Shown here piece by piece: positions 6,499-15,242 of a stretch of 64,000 nt of DNA (position 1 is the stretch's first letter; each line of letters opens with the position of its first letter). Origin of the DNA: VXYL01 sp965199945 (GTDB lineage Bacteria > Pseudomonadota > Gammaproteobacteria > Pseudomonadales > Azotimanducaceae). The position numbers and the translations under genes were made by a program. The notes below the pieces were generated by a model, which made no database searches, was not told where the DNA came from, and saw only the letters and a list, made by a program, of their open reading frames with translations. The stretch covers positions 124,001 through 188,000 of the forward strand of contig OZ241354.1 in NCBI GenBank assembly GCA_965199945.1, written 5' to 3'.

Positions 6499-7713
6499 AT
6501 GGCGGCACCCAATCTCAGCAACGCCGCGGCCATCGTGGGGGCTGCGGAATCGGACGTCATCGGCTATCCGATGGAACTCATCGGCGAGCGCGTCACGTCG
6601 CTGCAACACCACATTCAGGCCATCAAGAACGTCAGCACGCTCACCGGCATCCCCATCGCGGACATCCAGGGCGTGTTCTCGGCCGGCTGGTCCGGCGAAC
6701 TGTGCGAACACCTGGGGCTGAAGCCGCGCTATCTAGACACCACCTCGGTTGGCGGCTGCTCGTTCCAGATCCACGTTCACCACGCGCTGGCGGCCATCCA
6801 CGCCGGCATCATCGACATCGCCCTCGTCAGCCACGGCGAAGCCGGCTGGTCCTATCGCGGCGGAGGCTATGGCGGCGGCGGGCGCGGGCAGGTCAGCCCC
6901 GGGGCGGAGATGACGGCCGCCTACGGCACCTTCGGCGCCCCGTCGCAGTACGCCCACGCGATGGTGCGGCACTTCCACCGCTTCGGCACCAGCCAAGAGG
7001 ATTTCGCGCACATCGCCGTGGTCACGCGGGATTGGGCGCAGCTGAATCCGCGCGCCGTGATGTGCGGCAAGACGCAAAGCCCGTTCGGCGGCCCCATTAC
7101 CGTGCAGGACGTGCTCGAAGCGCGCCTCATCGCCTGGCCGCTCACGCTCTACCACTGCTGCCTGGTCACAGACCACGGCGGCGCGGTGATCGTCGCCCGC
7201 CCGGAGATCGCTCGCAGCCTGCGCACCAATCCGGTGTGGATCGCCGGCGCCGGCGAATCCATGGGGCATCAGAACATGCTCGAAATGGAGGACTTCACCG
7301 CCACCTCCGCGTCCCGTTCGGCTGCCACCGCCTACAAGATGGCCGGGCTTGGGCCGGAGGACATGGAAATGGCGATGATCTACGACTCGTTCACCATCAC
7401 CGCCGGCATCACCGCCGAGATGCTCGGCCTCGCGCCGCGCGGCAAGGGCTACACGCTGTGGAAGGAAGGCCATGCCGCGCCGGGTGGGCGTTTGCCCATC
7501 AACACCAACGGCGGCGGGCTGTCGTTCAACCACTCCGGCATGTACGGCATGCAGCTGCTCGTGGAAGCGTACCGGCAGCTTTCGCGCAGCGCCGAAGACG
7601 GCGTAAACGGCGTCGAAGGCAAGCAGACGAAAGCGACCGCCTGCGTGGTGAACGGCACCGGCGGCACGCTGTCCACCACCGGCACGCTGGTGCTCACGTC
7701 GGACGACCGCTAG
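6499..7713 (+). CDS. Thiolase-family (SCP2-type) acyl-CoA enzyme
   Basis: A 404-residue thiolase-fold protein that lacks the ordinary biosynthetic thiolase signature. The nucleophile region reads TTSVGGCSFQIHVHHAL, the His region reads NTNGGGLSFNHSGMYG, and the C-terminal part is CVVNGTGGTLSTTG. This pattern is that of nonspecific lipid-transfer-protein-like thiolases which act with DUF35 partners, as the preceding gene does. Some such pairs cleave steroid or branched acyl-CoA side chains by retro-aldol chemistry, others are uncharacterised. A Gly-rich insert (YRGGGYGGGGRGQ) is present near residue 120. Substrate unknown. Confidence 0.85.
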   Translation: MAAPNLSNAAAIVGAAESDVIGYPMELIGERVTSLQHHIQAIKNVSTLTGIPIADIQGVFSAGWSGELCEHLGLKPRYLDTTSVGGCSFQIHVHHALAAIHAGIIDIALVSHGEAGWSYRGGGYGGGGRGQVSPGAEMTAAYGTFGAPSQYAHAMVRHFHRFGTSQEDFAHIAVVTRDWAQLNPRAVMCGKTQSPFGGPITVQDVLEARLIAWPLTLYHCCLVTDHGGAVIVARPEIARSLRTNPVWIAGAGESMGHQNMLEMEDFTATSASRSAATAYKMAGLGPEDMEMAMIYDSFTITAGITAEMLGLAPRGKGYTLWKEGHAAPGGRLPINTNGGGLSFNHSGMYGMQLLVEAYRQLSRSAEDGVNGVEGKQTKATACVVNGTGGTLSTTGTLVLTSDDR

Positions 7714-7742
7714 GCGATGAGCCAGGCTGTCGGCCCAGCGCG

Positions 7743-7780
7743 GAGTTGCGCAGCAACTCGAACGCGCCCGAAAGGGCGCG
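7743..7780. repeat. REP-like double hairpin, copy 1
   Basis: GAGTTGC (7743-7749) pairs with GCAACTC (7753-7759) across a 3-base loop. Immediately after, CGCGCCC (7763-7769) pairs with GGGCGCG (7774-7780) across GAAA. The first hairpin and the following GAACGC..CCGAA.GGG recur at 40143. The compensatory change GAGTTGC/GCAACTC versus GAGTTTGC/GCAAACTC argues for selection on the stem. It lies between the thiolase gene and the part of the MATE gene that encodes the transporter core. Confidence 0.7.
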
Positions 7781-9281
7781 CCAGCGGCGGCAACGCCTGA
7801 AACGCGCGTCGGGCACGGGGCGCACCGGGGCAGCGGACGGCGCGCGACAAGGCCGCGCGGATGGTGCGGACTCGGCCGCCTCGCCCCGGCGGCTGCAAGG
7901 TGCCTTCACCAGCGGACCGGTAGGCAAGCATCTGCTGCGGCTCGGCTCGTTCATGGCGGCCGGGTCGATCTCCATGAACGTCGCGCAAGTGGCCGAGGTG
8001 GTCTTCGTCGGTCGGCTGGGCACGGATGCGCTGGCCGCGCTCGGCTATGCGTTCCCCATCACCATCACGCTGTACGCCTTCGCCGGCGGCATCGGCACGG
8101 GCGCGTCTTCGGTGGTCGCGAGGGCGTTCGGCGCCGGGGAACGGCAGCGCGCGCAAGTGCTCATCACCCACGCGCATCTGCTGGTGATTCTGGTCGGCCT
8201 GATGGTCGGCACGCTGTTCGCGTTGTTCGCCGCGCCCATCGCGGCGCAGCTTGGGGCGCGCGGACACGTCCACGCGATGGCCGTGGACTATCTGACGGTG
8301 TTCGCCTTCGGCTTTCCGCTGTTCATGGTCTCCATCGCCGGATCGATGCTGCTGCGGGCGACGGGCAACGCCGCCAGCCCTGGCCTCATCATGACCGCCG
8401 GCTCGGTGCTGCAGACGGCGCTTTGCCCAACACTCGTGTTCGGCTGGTTCGGAGCGCCGGAGCTCGGCATCGCCGGGGCGGCCTGGGCGTACGCGCTCTC
8501 CCGAGGCTCCACCACGGTGTTCTACTGCTTCCTGCTCGCCCGGCTGCGCCTGGTGCGCTGGACCTTCGCCGGCTTGGGCGGTTCGTGGAAGAGCATCATG
8601 CACGTCGGCGGGCCGGCCGTCGCCAGCGGCCTGGTGATGCCGGCGTCCATGTACATCGTCACGCGCCTGCTTTCGAGCCACGGCGACGCGGTGGTGGCGG
8701 GCTACAACGTGGCCTCGCGGGTGGAGATGATGGCGCACATGATCCTGTGGTCGGCGTCCTCCTCGGTGGAACCGCTGGTCGGCCAGAACTGGGGCGCCGG
8801 CCTGTACAACCGCGTGCGCCGCGCCTTGAAGCTCACCAACAACTTCTGCCTCGCCTGGGGTCTGTTCACCTTCGTGCTGATGGTCTCGGTGGGCGAGCAG
8901 CTGGTGACCTTGATCGACGACGATCCCACTGTGGTGGAAGTGGCCGTGTGGTTCTTCTACGTCATCCCCTTGAGCATCGGCCTGATGGGCATGACGCAAG
9001 TGGCCAGCGCCTGCTTCAACGCCCTCGGCAAGCCCTTTCCATCGCTGGTGATCTCCATCCTGCGAGCGCTCGCCATCTACATTCCACTGGCGCTGCTCGG
9101 CAACTGGCTGTTCGGCTACGTCGGCATCTTCGTCGCAACCGCGCTCACCAACGTGATCGTCGGCGTCATCGCGTGGAGCTGGAACCGGGGCTACCTGCGC
9201 GGCGCCATCGCATCGGGAGCGGACATGCGCCCTGGCCCGGACGCCGAGGAGATTAGGGAGCAGTTCAAGGGCGGCTCGTGA
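7746..9281 (+). CDS. MATE-family multidrug/toxin efflux transporter
   Basis: From about 7890 the frame encodes a MATE transporter: GPVGKHLLRLGSFMAAG leading into helix 1, VVFVGRLGTDALAALGYAFP, then repeated hydrophobic helices to a basic C-terminus. MATE proteins export cationic drugs or metabolites using H+ or Na+ gradients. The start is uncertain. No ATG lies in frame before helix 1; the only in-frame initiation codon is TTG 7746 inside the REP-like hairpin. ATG 7953 would cut into helix 1. A short out-of-frame ATG reading frame at 7717-7800 follows the thiolase stop. The true 5' end may have been displaced by the repeat. It probably belongs to the DUF35-thiolase operon. Confidence 0.8.
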   Translation: MRSNSNAPERARQRRQRLKRASGTGRTGAADGARQGRADGADSAASPRRLQGAFTSGPVGKHLLRLGSFMAAGSISMNVAQVAEVVFVGRLGTDALAALGYAFPITITLYAFAGGIGTGASSVVARAFGAGERQRAQVLITHAHLLVILVGLMVGTLFALFAAPIAAQLGARGHVHAMAVDYLTVFAFGFPLFMVSIAGSMLLRATGNAASPGLIMTAGSVLQTALCPTLVFGWFGAPELGIAGAAWAYALSRGSTTVFYCFLLARLRLVRWTFAGLGGSWKSIMHVGGPAVASGLVMPASMYIVTRLLSSHGDAVVAGYNVASRVEMMAHMILWSASSSVEPLVGQNWGAGLYNRVRRALKLTNNFCLAWGLFTFVLMVSVGEQLVTLIDDDPTVVEVAVWFFYVIPLSIGLMGMTQVASACFNALGKPFPSLVISILRALAIYIPLALLGNWLFGYVGIFVATALTNVIVGVIAWSWNRGYLRGAIASGADMRPGPDAEEIREQFKGGS

Positions 9282-9306
9282 GGTTGGTGCTCGATGTGCA
9301 TTCCGG

Positions 9307-10092
9307 TCAGTCGTTTTCCGGCGATGACGCCTCCGGTTTCGCCGTGTCCGGGCCGCCCGTGAGCGGCACGAAGCGCACGGGAAAGAGCGCGCGCGTCTCA
9401 TTGTGTGCCTTGGAGTACACGACGAGTTCCTGATAGCCGCGGGGTTGCTCCAGCGGCATCACCAGGCGACCGTTCTCCGTAAGCTGGTCGATCAGCGCTT
9501 CGGGAATGCGCTCGCCGACGGCGGTGACGATCACGCTGTCGAAGGGCGCGTGTTCGGGCCAGCCGTGCCAGCCGTCGCTGGCGCGAACGTGGACGTTGCC
9601 GTAGCCGAGGTCGGCGAGGCGCTGCTTGGCGCTTGCCGCCAGCGCCGGCACGATCTCCACGGTGTAGACCTCGGCGGCAAGGTGCGCCAGCACGGCGGCC
9701 TGGTAGCCCGAGCCGGTGCCGATCTCCAACACCCGGTGGTCGGGCTGAACGGCCAGCATCTCGGTCATGATGGCGACGATGAAGGGCTGCGAGATCGTCT
9801 GCCCGTGGCCAATCGGCAGCGGGTGGTTGGCGTAGGCGAGGGAGCGGGCGCGGGTGGGCACGAAGCGTTCCCGGGGCGTGGCGCGCAGCGCTTCCACCAC
9901 CAGCGGGCTGATCCGCGCCACGCCGGTGTAGTCCGCCGTGCGTCGGGCGTCGCTTTGGATCTCGGCAATCAGCGTGTCCATCGGCGTCTCTTCAAGCGCG
10001 GGCGCATCGCTCCGCTCCTCCCCCCAGGCCGCGCCCGCCCAGAGGAACCAACACGCGCCGGCGAAGGCAAGCCAGCGCGAGTAAGTGCTCAC
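9307..10092 (-). CDS. pcm: Protein-L-isoaspartate O-methyltransferase, exported form
   Basis: The enzyme methylates isoaspartyl residues with S-adenosylmethionine to repair aged proteins. Signature segments are GHGQTISQPFIVAIMTEML and the SAM-binding motif VLEIGTGSGYQAAVLA, followed by VYTVEIVPALA. The start is GTG 10092, whose bases overlap the selO stop as GTGA, giving a 261-residue protein. The first 25 residues (STYSRWLAFAGACWFLWAGAAWG) form a basic-hydrophobic signal peptide, so this copy is probably periplasmic, unlike the cytoplasmic E. coli enzyme. ATG at MDTLIAEI would give the cytoplasmic length, but the coupled GTG and the continuous signal-like sequence favour export. Last gene of the fbpB-selO-pcm transcript. 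Confidence 0.85.
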   Translation of the reverse strand: MSTYSRWLAFAGACWFLWAGAAWGEERSDAPALEETPMDTLIAEIQSDARRTADYTGVARISPLVVEALRATPRERFVPTRARSLAYANHPLPIGHGQTISQPFIVAIMTEMLAVQPDHRVLEIGTGSGYQAAVLAHLAAEVYTVEIVPALAASAKQRLADLGYGNVHVRASDGWHGWPEHAPFDSVIVTAVGERIPEALIDQLTENGRLVMPLEQPRGYQELVVYSKAHNETRALFPVRFVPLTGGPDTAKPEASSPEND

Positions 10093-11684
10093 GAACTGCA
10101 CGAGAGCATCGAGCAGCCGGCGCGGTGGCGGGCCCACTCCGGGCGCTTGGCGGCGAAGCGTTCCGCGCCGGCCTGTTCCTCGTAGGGATTGCGCAGCACG
10201 GCCATCCAATCTCTCAGAGCGCTGTAGTCGCCCTGCTCGGCGCTGTCGATGGCGAGCTGCGCCAAGTAGTTGCGCGGCACGTAGATGGGATTCGCCGCGT
10301 TCATTCGCGCTTGGCGCACGGCCTCCGGCTGGCCGACGGCGACAAGTCGGCGAGCATATGCCTTCAGCCAACTCTCGGTGCGCTCGCGCCATGCCGCGTC
10401 CAGCGTATCCGGCTGGTAGTAGGCGTCCAGCAGCGGCTCGACGGTTGGATTGGCCGCGTCGAGCAGCGCCAGGCGTCGGAAGAAGATGGTCATGTCCGTC
10501 TCCGTGCTGGCGAGCAGCGCGAACAGGTCGTCGAACAAGGGTTCGTCGGGTTCTGCCGAGTCGGCCGGCAAGCCGAGCTTCGCCGCCGTCGCTGCGCGGC
10601 TGCGCTCCTTGTACTGCGTGGCGAAATCCGCGAGCGCCTGGTTCAGCGGCTCGGCGTCGCCGATCAGCGGAAACACGGCGTTGGCCAGCTGCAGCAGGTT
10701 CCACTGGGCGATGGCCGGCTGCTGGCCGAAGCGATAGCGCCGCGTCGCCGCATCGGTGGTGTTCGGCGTCCAGTCCGGGTCGAAGCCTTCCAGCCAACCG
10801 TACGGGCCGTAGTCGATGGTGAGGCCGAGCACGGACATGTTGTCCGTGTTCATCACGCCGTGGACGAAGCCGACGCGCATCCACTCCGCCACCATCGTCG
10901 CCGTGCGCTCCGCCACCTCGCGGAACCAGGCGATGCGCCGCGCCTTGGGGTCGGCCTCGTCGAGCAGATGTGGAAAGTCGCTGGCGATGGTGAAGTCGAG
11001 GAACCGGCCCAGCAGGTCGGTCTCGCGCCGCGCCGCGAGAATCTCGAAGTGTCCGAAGCGCGTGAAGGAAGGCGCGACGCGGCACACCACCGCGCCGGGT
11101 TCGGGCGCTGGATGGCCGTCGTAGAGGATGTCGCGCACCACGTCCTCGCCGGTGAGCCCCAGCGACAGCGCCCGCGTGGTCGGCACGCCGAGATGGAACA
11201 TCGCCTCGCTGCAGACGTATTCGCGCAGCGACGAACGCAGCACGGCAAGGCCGTCAGCGGTGCGCGAATAGGGCGTCGGCCCGGCGCCTTTGAGCTGCAG
11301 CGTCCAGCGCTTGCCGTGTCGCCCGCGCACTTCGCCGAGATTGATGGCGCGGCCATCCCCAAGCTGCCCGGCCCAGTTGCCGAACTGATGGCCGCCGTAG
11401 CAAGTGGCGATGGGCTTCATGCCCGGCAGCAGCTGGTTGCCGACGAAGACCTCGGCGAAGGCGCCGGTCTCGTCCACGCTCGCCGGCAGGCCGAGCAAGT
11501 CGGCGGTCTCCGCGCACCAGCCGATCAGCCTTGGCGCGCTCGCCTTGATTGGCTCGACGTGGGAGTAGCAGGCATGGGCCACTTGGCGGCGGAAGTTGCG
11601 GTGTTCCGGGTCGCCGGGCAGCCCCGCGACGTAGCGGTTGTCGAAGCACAGGGCGTCGAGGGCGGCTGCGGCTTGGGCGGGCAT
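10089..11684 (-). CDS. selO: SelO protein adenylyltransferase (UPF0061)
   Basis: SelO is a pseudokinase-fold enzyme that transfers AMP from ATP to Ser/Thr/Tyr residues, linked to oxidative-stress responses. The 531-residue product shows YGGHQFGNWAGQLGDGRA, LQLKGAGPTPYSR, LRSSLREYVCSEAM and HGVMNTDNMSVLG, all hallmark SelO segments. It ends MLSCSS; the C-terminal cysteine corresponds to the selenocysteine of eukaryotic SelO. The start is ATG 11684 (MPAQAAAALDALCFDN); the longer frame upstream is basic low-complexity sequence overlapping the permease gene. The gene begins 10 bases after fbpB and overlaps pcm by four. Confidence 0.9.
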   Translation of the reverse strand: MPAQAAAALDALCFDNRYVAGLPGDPEHRNFRRQVAHACYSHVEPIKASAPRLIGWCAETADLLGLPASVDETGAFAEVFVGNQLLPGMKPIATCYGGHQFGNWAGQLGDGRAINLGEVRGRHGKRWTLQLKGAGPTPYSRTADGLAVLRSSLREYVCSEAMFHLGVPTTRALSLGLTGEDVVRDILYDGHPAPEPGAVVCRVAPSFTRFGHFEILAARRETDLLGRFLDFTIASDFPHLLDEADPKARRIAWFREVAERTATMVAEWMRVGFVHGVMNTDNMSVLGLTIDYGPYGWLEGFDPDWTPNTTDAATRRYRFGQQPAIAQWNLLQLANAVFPLIGDAEPLNQALADFATQYKERSRAATAAKLGLPADSAEPDEPLFDDLFALLASTETDMTIFFRRLALLDAANPTVEPLLDAYYQPDTLDAAWRERTESWLKAYARRLVAVGQPEAVRQARMNAANPIYVPRNYLAQLAIDSAEQGDYSALRDWMAVLRNPYEEQAGAERFAAKRPEWARHRAGCSMLSCSS

Positions 11685-11694
11685 GGGCGGAATC

Positions 11695-13350
11695 TTAGCC
11701 CACTTGCGCGGGCTGCTTGCCCACTTCGCCTGTCGTGTTCTCGCCGCCGCGCCGGCGCGTCGACACCGCAAGCAGCAGCGCCGGCACGGCGCCGACCGCG
11801 ACGATGGCCAATGCCGCCGTGGACGCTTCGCCAAGGCGCTCGTCCGAGGCGAGGCGGTAGACCCGCGTCGCCAAGGTTTCGAAATTGAACGGGCGCAGGA
11901 TGAGCGTCGCCGGCAGTTCCTTCATCGCGTCGATGAACACCAGCAGCACCGCGCTTGCCGCGGCGCCCCGCAGCAACGGCGCATGGACTTCCCGCAGCAC
12001 CCGGCCCGGCATCGCGCCGAGCGTGCGGGCGGCTTCGTCGAGGCGCTGGTGGATCTTCTCCATCCCCCCTTGGCAGGCGTTGTAGGCGACGGTGAGAAAC
12101 CGCGCCGAATAGGCGTACACCAAGGCCGCGGCGGTACCCGTGAGGAGCAGGCCGGCGCGCACATCGAAGTGCGTCTGCAGCAGCCCGGCCAGCGCCTTGT
12201 CGAAGGCCGTGAGCGGCGCCAGCACGCCGAGCGCCAGGATGGCACCGGGCAGCGCGTAGCCGAGCGTCGCCGTGCGGATCGCCAACGGCGTCCCGCGTGC
12301 GCGGCTCAGTCTGCCGCTGTAGGCGAGCACCAGCGCGAAGCCGGCGGTGAGCACGGCGGCCGCGCCCGAAACACCAACGCTCGCCAGCACGAAGTCGCCG
12401 AAGGCGTGCGCCAGCAGCGGATCGCCGGTGGCAATGGCGTGCCGGACGAGCACGACTACCGGCACCGCGAAACCAAGCACAAACGGCAGCGCCACAGTGC
12501 CGCTGGCGGCCCACCCGCGCCAGCCGCGCAGTTCGACGAGCCGCGTCTTGCCGCCGCCGGCCACCGGATTGCCATAGCCGCCCCGTCGCGCCCAATGTTC
12601 GGCCGCCACCAGAATCGCCACCACTAGAAACAGCCACGCGGCCAGTTGCAGCGCCGCAGAGCGCTCGCCGAGGGCGAACCAAGCGCGAAAGATCCCGGTA
12701 GTGAAGGTGGCGACCCCGAAGTACTCGACCACGCCAAAGTCCGCGGCGGTCTCCATCATCGCCAGCGCCACCCCGCCAGCGACCAGCGGCCTCGCGGCCG
12801 GCAGCGCGATGCCGAAGAAGGCGCGCCTCGGCCCGGCGCCGAGCACCCGTGCCGCATCCACCAATGCCGCCGCCTGGCTCTCGAACGCGGTTCGCGCCAG
12901 CAGATAGACATACGGATAGAGCACCAGCCCAAGCACCAGCGCCGCACCGCCCAACGAGCGGATCGGCGGCAACACGCTGCCTTCCCAGCCGCCGAGCGCG
13001 CGCAGCATGGTCTGCACCGGCCCGGCGTATTCCAGCAGGTCGGCGTAGACGTAGGCGACGACGTATGCTGGCGCCGCCAGCGGTAGCACCAGCGCCCAGG
13101 AGAGAAAGCGCCGTCCGGGAAAGTCGCGGGTGGCAACCATCCACGCCGTGGCGATGCCGACCAGCGCGCTCAACACACCCACCAAGGCCATCAGCAAGAC
13201 GGTGTTCGCCACGTAGTCCGCCAGCACGGTCTCGCGGATGTGCGTCCACGCCGGACTCGGCGGCGCTGCAAAGGACACCGCCACCACCGCCACCGGCAAG
13301 CCAACAAGCGCCGCGATCAGCCAAGCGCACCCAGTCCACAACCGCCCCAT
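11695..13350 (-). CDS. Ferric-iron ABC transporter permease (FbpB/SfuB type)
   Basis: A 551-residue two-domain inner-membrane permease with about twelve hydrophobic helices. Each half has a binding-protein-dependent permease EAA-like loop, for example AARVLGAGPRRAFFGIALPAARP in the first half and DEAARTLGAMPGRVLREVHAPLL in the second (longer runs not shown). Its length and fused organisation are typical of ferric-iron (FbpB) systems. The matching ATPase and periplasmic binding protein lie on the opposite strand at 15243-17303, separated by an AIPR gene, so the transporter is split into two transcription units. Followed at 10 bases by selO. Confidence 0.85.
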   Translation of the reverse strand: MGRLWTGCAWLIAALVGLPVAVVAVSFAAPPSPAWTHIRETVLADYVANTVLLMALVGVLSALVGIATAWMVATRDFPGRRFLSWALVLPLAAPAYVVAYVYADLLEYAGPVQTMLRALGGWEGSVLPPIRSLGGAALVLGLVLYPYVYLLARTAFESQAAALVDAARVLGAGPRRAFFGIALPAARPLVAGGVALAMMETAADFGVVEYFGVATFTTGIFRAWFALGERSAALQLAAWLFLVVAILVAAEHWARRGGYGNPVAGGGKTRLVELRGWRGWAASGTVALPFVLGFAVPVVVLVRHAIATGDPLLAHAFGDFVLASVGVSGAAAVLTAGFALVLAYSGRLSRARGTPLAIRTATLGYALPGAILALGVLAPLTAFDKALAGLLQTHFDVRAGLLLTGTAAALVYAYSARFLTVAYNACQGGMEKIHQRLDEAARTLGAMPGRVLREVHAPLLRGAAASAVLLVFIDAMKELPATLILRPFNFETLATRVYRLASDERLGEASTAALAIVAVGAVPALLLAVSTRRRGGENTTGEVGKQPAQVG

Positions 13351-13451
13351 CGCCCAAGGATTCTCGCACGCCGCGCATGGCCGAGTTCACCGTGAGGAGC
13401 GCGTAATCCAAGCCGTAACACCGCTTCTCCCGGTGCCAACGCCGCGCATCT

Positions 13452-13460
13452 TGGTATTCT
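13452..13460 (+). promoter_or_regulatory. Extended -10 promoter element before the AIPR gene
   Basis: TG-G-TATTCT fits an extended -10 box (TGnTATAAT-like) 43 bases upstream of the AIPR GTG. It lies just inside the divergent region between fbpB and the AIPR gene. No clear -35 hexamer, which extended -10 promoters do not need. Confidence 0.35.
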
Positions 13461-13503
13461 GTTGCGGTGGTCGGATGACCGCTTGGCAGCGAGGTGGTTC
13501 AAG

Positions 13504-15192
13504 GTGACGTCGCTCGCGGCGCAGATCGTCGATCAGCGCGTCTCAGGCCTCATTGGGCAACACGGGGAAGCCTTCGCGGCCGAACTCGGCCTAGGGACGG
13601 ACGAGAATAAGCGCCGGTCGGCGGCATTCGTGCTGCTCGTCCTGCAGACGGCGCTCGGCATGAGCGACGAAGACGCCTTGGACAGCATCGTCGAAGGCAG
13701 CGGCGACTTCGGCATAGACGCGCTGCACTTCAAAGATCCAGAGGATGGCGAAATCGCCATCGCGGTAGTGCAAGGGAAGTATCGCCGCAGCTTGGACGGC
13801 GCCCACGCCTTCCCGGAAACCGGCGTCGCCAAGATGATCGACGCGGTGGGCGCGTTGTTCGACCCTGCCCGCACGCTCACGCTCAATCGGCGGCTGCGCA
13901 CTCGCGTCGAAGAGGTGCGGTCGTTCGTGGCCGAGGGCGCCATCCCGCGGGTGACGGCGATTGCCGCCAACAACGGCCCATGCTGGGCCGCCGAAGCGCA
14001 GCAGCGCATCGACGCCTCGGCTCGGGATTTCGGCAAGCAGGTGGAGTGGCGGCATGTCGGACCGGAAGCGCTGCTCGCCCTGCTGCAGCAGCGAACGCCG
14101 ATCAACGAAGAAGTGCAGCTTGTGGGCGAGGCCACGGTGGAGACCTTCGACTTCCGCCGCGTCTTGATCGGACGCTGTCCAGTGGCCGAACTGGCGCGGC
14201 TGGCGGGCAAGCACGGCGACCAATTGTTCGAGAAGAACATCCGCCGCTACCTCGGCCTGGCCGGCAACCGCGTCAACCAGGAGATGGCCAGCACGTTGCG
14301 CGATGCGCGCCAGCGCGGCAACTTCTACTTCTACAACAACGGCGTCACCGTCACCTGCTCCCAGTTCCGCCACAACGCACTGCAACAAGGCAATTGGCGG
14401 GTGCAGGTAGGCGACCTGCAAATCGTCAACGGCGGCCAGACGGTGCGCACCGTGGAGAGGGTGATTGCCGAGGCAGGCGACGCGATGGACGACGCCCATG
14501 TGCTGGTGCGCATCTACGAGTTGCCGAAGAACGACGACGATTTCGTGGAGGCCATCACGTTTGCCACCAACAGCCAGAATCCGGTGGACTTGCGCGACTT
14601 GAAGGCGAACGACACCCGCCAGCGCGCATTGGCCGAATCCATCCGCGCCTTGGGATTCGGCTACCGTCCGAAACGGGAAGAGGGTTCGGTGGCAGTCGGG
14701 GAGTTCACCAGCGCGGTCGTCGCCGAAGCCGTTCTGGCCGTCTGGCGGCAGCGGCCCCACCAAGCCAAGTTTCGTCGCCGCGAGCATTTCGGCGCCCTTT
14801 ACGACACGATCTTCACTCCCGACTTGAACGGCGCCCAAGCCGTCATCGCCGCGCTGGCGCTGCGGCAGGCGGAGAATCGCCGCAAGAGACCCGAAGCGGC
14901 ACCGCCCGACTTCCTGCCCTACGCCTCCCGTTTCGTCGCCATGCTGCTGGGCCGATACGTCCTTGACGAGCTGGGCATCGAGCTCGAGCAACTCGATCAT
15001 CGCAATTTCGCCGGCGCGGAGGAGTTCATCGAACGCGAATCGACCCACTGCCTGTCGCGCGCGGAAGCAGCCATCGACCAGGCGATAGCGCAGCTGTTCA
15101 ACGGCAGAGAACGTACCTTGCAGCGCCTGTCCGCAATGTTCCGACGGGCAGACCTCGTGGAAATGCTGATCCCGCCTCGGCGCGCCGGTTGA
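13504..15192 (+). CDS. AIPR-family phage-resistance protein with nuclease-like N-terminus
   Basis: The central region GNFYFYNNGVTVTCSQF followed by LQIVNGGQTVRTVERV and FATNSQNPVDLRDLKAND is the AIPR (abortive infection phage resistance) domain. The N-terminal 150 residues contain GSGDFGIDALHF and IAVVQGKYRR, a D ... QxK pattern like the active site of PD-(D/E)XK restriction nucleases. AIPR proteins occur as solitary or restriction-linked phage-defence factors. No methylase or other defence gene is next to it. GTG 13504 was chosen because GAGGTGG lies seven bases upstream; TTG 13462 is in frame but has no ribosome site. It sits between fbpB (reverse) and the fbp ATPase gene (forward), whose ATG begins 50 bases after its stop. 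Confidence 0.8.
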   Translation: MTSLAAQIVDQRVSGLIGQHGEAFAAELGLGTDENKRRSAAFVLLVLQTALGMSDEDALDSIVEGSGDFGIDALHFKDPEDGEIAIAVVQGKYRRSLDGAHAFPETGVAKMIDAVGALFDPARTLTLNRRLRTRVEEVRSFVAEGAIPRVTAIAANNGPCWAAEAQQRIDASARDFGKQVEWRHVGPEALLALLQQRTPINEEVQLVGEATVETFDFRRVLIGRCPVAELARLAGKHGDQLFEKNIRRYLGLAGNRVNQEMASTLRDARQRGNFYFYNNGVTVTCSQFRHNALQQGNWRVQVGDLQIVNGGQTVRTVERVIAEAGDAMDDAHVLVRIYELPKNDDDFVEAITFATNSQNPVDLRDLKANDTRQRALAESIRALGFGYRPKREEGSVAVGEFTSAVVAEAVLAVWRQRPHQAKFRRREHFGALYDTIFTPDLNGAQAVIAALALRQAENRRKRPEAAPPDFLPYASRFVAMLLGRYVLDELGIELEQLDHRNFAGAEEFIERESTHCLSRAEAAIDQAIAQLFNGRERTLQRLSAMFRRADLVEMLIPPRRAG

Positions 15193-15242
15193 CGTCTGGC
15201 CTGCCCGAACGAGGCGCGGAATGCGCCGCTACACTGGGCCGG

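Noticed and set aside
6702..7740. Forward frame upstream of, and continuous with, the MATE gene.
   Set aside because: It overlaps the thiolase gene in another frame and is Arg-rich nonsense; only the part from about 7890 onward is MATE-like.
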